This document shows positions 60,605 to 64,000 of a stretch of 64,000 nucleotides of DNA, one piece after another. The DNA comes from an uncultured Clostridium sp. GTDB lineage: Bacteria > Bacillota > Clostridia > Lachnospirales > Lachnospiraceae. Where the stretch lies: NCBI RefSeq assembly GCF_900547735.1, contig NZ_URHZ01000018.1, positions 13,915 to 77,914 on the forward strand, written 5' to 3'. The first letter of the stretch is position 1; each line of letters starts with the position of its first letter. Both the position numbers and the translations under genes were made by a program. The notes under the pieces were generated by a model that searched no databases, was not told the origin of the DNA, and worked only from the letters and a program-made list of their open reading frames with translations.

Positions 60605-60641
60605 TAAAGAAGAGCCGGAAAATCTCCGGCTCTTCTTTAAA
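60605..60641. terminator. Bidirectional terminator between the BASS and TrpR-like genes
   Basis: AAGAAGAGCCGG and CCGGCTCTTCTT form a perfect 12-bp stem with an AAAATCT loop, with T runs on both sides. Genes on both sides converge here. Confidence 0.85.
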
Positions 60642-60659
60642 ATCTGTCCTGTTTTTATG

Positions 60660-60989
60660 TCATTCAGCAGCCTTTGCCGCCTCTTTCTCCTCATCCCCTG
60701 CCTGATCTTCCAGGCGTTTAAATACCATGTCGTACCCGTCGTTACCATAGTTCAATGAGCGGTTAACGCGGCTGATTGTCGCGGTGGACGCTCCCGTCTT
60801 ATCGGCAATCTCCAGATACGTTCTTTTCTCTCTCAGCATCTTGGCAACCTCATAGCGCTGTGAGAAGGACAACAGCTCGTTGACTGTGCAGACATCCTCA
60901 AAAAAGCTGTAGCACTCTTCCGTGCTCTTAAGGGTCAGAATCGCCTGAAACAAATGGTCAACCGCCTCTGTCTTGAGTTTTTTATTCAT
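60660..60989 (-). CDS. TrpR-like DNA-binding protein (YerC/YecD family)
   Basis: The protein is 109 residues from the ATG at 60989, chosen because GAGGTG lies 7 nt upstream. All-helical, with the TrpR-superfamily HTH EVAKMLREKRTYLEIADKTG and ASTATISRVNRSLNYGNDGY, which is the YerC signature. Family members regulate unknown targets in Firmicutes; the tryptophan pocket of TrpR is not conserved. The C-terminus is charged (EDQAGDEEKEAAKAAE). It is a single gene with its own terminator. Confidence 0.9.
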   Translation of the reverse strand: MNKKLKTEAVDHLFQAILTLKSTEECYSFFEDVCTVNELLSFSQRYEVAKMLREKRTYLEIADKTGASTATISRVNRSLNYGNDGYDMVFKRLEDQAGDEEKEAAKAAE

Positions 60990-61151
60990 GTAAAAGCACC
61001 TCTTCATTATATATTTTTGCTTTCCGTAAACCACCAGCTCCTTACAATTTTAGCATACTAAAGTTGTAAAGTCCATATTTTTTCCACTTCTTTTTGCAAA
61101 GTTTTCACAACCTCGGAGAATATTCTGACAGGAAACCGATTCCAAGCCGTT

Positions 61152-61967
61152 TTACAGCATGAATTTTTCCACAACATGGGCAATCCCGTCATCATTGTTG
61201 GATAATGTAATGTAGTCCGCGGCCTTTCTCACCGGGAGCACCGCGTTCTCCATGGCTACGCCGAGACCGGCAAATTTGATCATCGTCAGATCATTATAAC
61301 CGTCTCCGCAGGCAATCATCTGCTCTTTCTGAAGCCCGAGGATTTCCAGCAGCCTGGCCAGGGACTGGGCCTTATCGATTCCTCTCGGAAGTATCTCAAG
61401 GAAGAACGGTTCGGAACGGTAAATACTGAAGTTCTTTCCCATTGCCGCCTTCACCCTGGGCTCTACCATAGCAAGGTAATCCCCGTCGTCCATCATTAAA
61501 AACTTTGGTACAGGGTACGTTACATAGGACTTCAAATCGTCAATCTGACGGACTTCCATATTGTTAATCTTGTTTTCCAGCTTCGAATAGGGACTCTCCG
61601 CATCATTGGTAATCAGGGTATGTCCGTCATAGGTGAGCACCGTCACCCTCTCATCCTCGGCCAGACCGATAATTTTTGCATTGGCCTCCACCGGAAGCAG
61701 ACGGCTGAATACCACCTCTCCGGTCCGGCAGTTCGTTATCATACCGCCGTTAAACGAGAGAATATAGCTTCCGTACTCTTCCAGTTTCAGTTCCCGCGCA
61801 AGGGGCATTACCCCGTCCGTCGGACGTCCGGAGGCAAGCACGATCTTTTTCCCCCTCTCCTGAAGTTCCATCAGGGCTTTCTTTGTCTTTGGAGTAATCA
61901 CTTTATCACGGTTTGTCAGCGTTCCATCCAAATCCAGAACGATAATCTCATAATTTTCCATCTGCAT
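61152..61967 (-). CDS. Cof-type HAD-IIB phosphatase
   Basis: The protein is 271 residues. Motif I is IIVLDLDGTLTNRD with the nucleophile Asp, motif II ASGRPTDGVM, motif III a Lys in the GIDKAQSLARLLEILGL segment and motif IV CGDGYNDLTMIKFAGLGVAM. The C2B cap domain lies between (about 85-195). Such enzymes remove phosphate from sugars, flavin or pyridoxal compounds with broad specificity. GGAGCAGAG precedes the ATG at 61967. A clear promoter lies upstream. Single gene. Confidence 0.92.
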   Translation of the reverse strand: MQMENYEIIVLDLDGTLTNRDKVITPKTKKALMELQERGKKIVLASGRPTDGVMPLARELKLEEYGSYILSFNGGMITNCRTGEVVFSRLLPVEANAKIIGLAEDERVTVLTYDGHTLITNDAESPYSKLENKINNMEVRQIDDLKSYVTYPVPKFLMMDDGDYLAMVEPRVKAAMGKNFSIYRSEPFFLEILPRGIDKAQSLARLLEILGLQKEQMIACGDGYNDLTMIKFAGLGVAMENAVLPVRKAADYITLSNNDDGIAHVVEKFML

Positions 61968-62028
61968 CTCTGCTCCTGTACATTCTGCACACCGGCCTAA
62001 TACCAGTCTTTCCTATTCCCCAGCCGTT

Positions 62029-62057
62029 ATTATATAGGAAGTAGCGATAAAATACAA
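62029..62057 (-). promoter_or_regulatory. Promoter of the HAD phosphatase gene
   Basis: The minus strand reads TTGTAT, 17 bases, TATAAT, about 60 bp before the start codon. Confidence 0.65.
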
Positions 62058-62183
62058 TTAAATAATTATAACGGATGTACGGCCCGTAAAAATATCCGGA
62101 TAATTCCTTTCAATGAAACAGGCACCAACCTGCAGTTTTTCCAATATCTTAGATAATATAGACAAAATCTACGGGAGAGTTTT

Positions 62184-63182
62184 ATGAAAAAATTTATTTC
62201 TGTTTTCCTGACAGCCGCCATGACTGCAGCCGCCCTTTCCGGCTGTCAGGGTGGAGGGGCATCTGATGCTCTTACTCCGGTTACATTAAATGAAGTGGCC
62301 CACTCCATCTTCTATGCTCCTCAGTATGCTGCCATCGAACTGGGGTATTTTAAAGACGAGGGCATTGATCTTACCCTTGTCAACGGCGCCGGTGCCGACA
62401 AAGTTATGACCGCCCTGATTTCAGGGGATGCCGACATCGGTTTCATGGGCTCTGAGGCCAGTGTTTACGTCTACCAGGAAGGTTCCGAAGACTATGCCGT
62501 CAACTTCGCCCAGTTGACCCAGCGCGCCGGAAACTTTCTCGTTGCCCGCGCTCCGCAGGAAAACTTCTCCTGGCAGGATCTGAAAGGCAAAAAAGTATTA
62601 GGCGGCCGCGCAGGCGGAATGCCGGAGATGATTTTCGAATACATTCTGAAAAAGAACGGCATTGATCCAAAAACCGATCTGACCATCGACCAGAGCATCA
62701 ATTTCGGTCTGACTGCCGCTGCCTTTACCAGCAATGATGCCGATTACACCGTCGAGTTCGAACCATTCGCCACGGGCCTTGAAAAAGAGGGCAACGGAAC
62801 CGTTGTGGCCTCCCTCGGCGTGGATTCCGGCTATGTTCCTTACACCGCTTACTGTGTAAAGAAGAGCTATCTGGAGAAAAATCCGGAAATCATCCAGAAA
62901 TTCACCAACGCAATCCAGCGCGGTCTCGAATATGTAAACACACATTCCGCAGAAGAGATTGCTGAGACAATCAAACCTCAGTTTAAAGAGACGGACACCG
63001 ATACCATCGCGACTATCATTGAGCGTTATAAAGAGCAGGATACGTGGAAAAATGATACCGTGTTTGAAAAAGAGAGCTTCGAACTTCTGGAAAATATCCT
63101 GGAAGAGGCCGGAGAACTGAATGAGAGGGTTCCTTATGAGGATCTTGTAACTACGACGTTCTCGGAAGAAGCAGGAAAGTAG
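62184..63182 (+). CDS. ABC transporter substrate-binding lipoprotein (NMT1/SsuA-like)
   Basis: The protein is 332 residues with lipobox LSGC (Cys21). The mature part starts NEVAHSIFYAPQYAAIELGY and FKDEGIDLTLVNGAGADKVM, followed by ALISGDADIGFMGSEASVYV, typical of NMT1/THI5 and SsuA-like proteins that bind thiamine precursors, sulfonates, nitrate or taurine. GGGAGAG precedes the ATG. No permease or ATPase follows; the gene is cut off by repeat elements, so its transporter is elsewhere, beyond the window edge or lost. The ligand is not inferable. Confidence 0.9.
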   Translation: MKKFISVFLTAAMTAAALSGCQGGGASDALTPVTLNEVAHSIFYAPQYAAIELGYFKDEGIDLTLVNGAGADKVMTALISGDADIGFMGSEASVYVYQEGSEDYAVNFAQLTQRAGNFLVARAPQENFSWQDLKGKKVLGGRAGGMPEMIFEYILKKNGIDPKTDLTIDQSINFGLTAAAFTSNDADYTVEFEPFATGLEKEGNGTVVASLGVDSGYVPYTAYCVKKSYLEKNPEIIQKFTNAIQRGLEYVNTHSAEEIAETIKPQFKETDTDTIATIIERYKEQDTWKNDTVFEKESFELLENILEEAGELNERVPYEDLVTTTFSEEAGK

Positions 63183-63239
63183 GTTGAAAAATGAGGACGC
63201 GGGCGGGACGGCTCGGGGGTGGGACGGGATGGGGAGCGG

Positions 63240-63545
63240 GGGTGATGAGTCTTCAGTCCCGGGCGGAGATTGTTGGTGAAGGTGGGGAATCCGGAAGAAA
63301 GAAATCTCCTACGGGGACCGCTTCCGCTGATGGAGCGCATAACGGATACTAGGGCGCCTGAAAAACGCCGCCCAAGTACCGATGGACTCCAACGTCCCCT
63401 GCGGAGATTTTTCCTTCCTCCTCCCCCACCGGGACGTTATGGCCGGGACTGAAGACGCGTAGGTTTTCGCCCATCCCGCTGCCCCGGCCTTCCGCCGCTG
63501 ACTGTCCTCTTTTTCAAAAAGGAAGAGGTATTGTCGCTGCCACTA
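63240..63545. repeat. Palindromic repeat family B, copy 3
   Basis: The ends are cttcagtcccgg (63251) and ccgggactgaag (63443). Inner arms include GGTGGGGAATCCGGAAGAAA and GACTCCAACGTCCCC. The outer arm after the right end (GTAGGTTTTCGCCCATCCCG to GTATTGTCGCTGCCACTATG) is also found, inverted, in copy 4. Confidence 0.75.
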
Positions 63546-63687
63546 TGTATCGATAAATGGCCCGATAGTTCCTGGGTTTATGCGCTTTTAAGCTGTTTTG
63601 CTTTTTGCTTTTCCGTTTTTGAAGTTTTTCTCCTGAACACTCCGTATTTCCGGCGGTACTGCAGCATGCTGGTGACGGAATTAAATT

Positions 63688-63766
63688 GAAAAAAGCCGGT
63701 GACACAACATAATAGGATGAATTATAACATTTCATCGCCCTATCATGCTGTGACACCGGCTTTTTA
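63688..63766. repeat. Long hairpin between two family-B copies
   Basis: AAAAAGCCGGTGACACA and TGTGACACCGGCTTTTT open a nearly perfect hairpin of about 32 bp per arm (with GATGAA/TTCATC at the inner end). It has the shape of a bidirectional terminator or a small palindromic element. Confidence 0.75.
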
Positions 63767-63825
63767 TCGATAATTTATTAAATATATAAGTAAAATGACA
63801 CCAAAGTATACTCATTCCGCCGGTA

Positions 63826-64000
63826 CGCAGCGGCCGCGACAATACCCCGGTCCTTAGAAAAAGAGGACTCTCAGCGGCGGCAGGCCCGGCGGACGGGATG
63901 GGCGAAAACCTACGCTTCTTCAGTCCCGGCCATAACCTTCCGGGAGGGGAAGGAGGAAGAAAAAATCTCCGGAGGGGACGTTGGAGTCCATCGGCACTTG
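63826..64000. repeat. Palindromic repeat family B, copy 4 (cut by window edge), inverted to copy 3
   Basis: The outer arm (CGGCCGCGACAATACC to GATGGGCGAAAACCTACGC) is the reverse complement of the outer arm of copy 3 at roughly 85 percent identity by eye. It is followed by cttcagtcccgg at 63918 and the inner arm GAAAAAATCTCCGG, GACGTTGGAGTCCATCGG. The rest lies outside the window. Confidence 0.75.

Overview
The window looks like chromosome from a mid-G+C Gram-positive anaerobe of the Lachnospiraceae (Clostridium cluster XIVa type). The reasons are AGGAGG-type ribosome binding sites on almost every gene, many lipoproteins with clean lipoboxes, a T-box leader, a cobalamin riboswitch, TRAP and Na+-coupled transporters, and ferredoxin/flavoprotein genes. 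Genus is not decided by the sequence. I find 52 protein genes, one of them cut by the left edge. There are no rRNA genes, complete tRNA genes, CRISPR arrays or transposase genes.

Layout. 0-7 kb: a MATE exporter (partial), a tautomerase, hflK-hflC, a large lipoprotein and an iron-sulfur flavoprotein. 7.5-13.5 kb: one minus-strand operon starting at a strong promoter and a cobalamin riboswitch. It reads lipoprotein-anchored cobaltochelatase CbiK, attenuator-like hairpin, two-domain lipoprotein, BtuF/FepB-like binding protein, permease, ATPase. 14-25.5 kb: xylulokinase with an S51 peptidase, a methyltransferase, a c-di-GMP gene pair (GGDEF-EAL then GGDEF), a VanZ-like protein, a lipoprotein, a DUF3781 gene whose 3' end has grown by tandem duplication, and a GNAT enzyme. 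26-27.5 kb: a split YeeE/YedE sulfur transporter. 27.8-34.7 kb: a sensing cluster (solute-binding lipoprotein, hybrid histidine kinase, chemoreceptor, tandem-HTH GntR regulator) with no permease. 35-38 kb: an AT-rich pair of zinc-ribbon membrane proteins, probably acquired. 38-47 kb: housekeeping genes (rlmD, two WYL regulators, a slipin, pcrA).

47-60.5 kb is the most interesting part. A TRAP transporter operon ends in two paralogous NTF2-like proteins and is divergent from an XRE-cupin regulator and a DMT exporter. Next to it is a module bounded by a 41-bp inverted repeat (54269 and 59368; 38 of 41 match). It holds a ferredoxin, an AprA/fumarate-reductase-like flavoprotein, a sodium:solute symporter with twin palindromic operators in its promoter, and a DUF1836 regulator. 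A T-box leader with a probable isoleucine specifier then precedes a BASS-family transporter.

The intergenic DNA carries two families of interspersed repeat. Family A is about 60-130 bp, can fold, and has three copies (1.3, 5.95 and 60.5 kb). Family B is a 200-300 bp palindromic, MITE-like element with ends reading cttcagtcccgg (7.3, 13.6, 63.25 and 63.9 kb, plus a remnant at 6.3 kb). There are also several short tandem repeat arrays.
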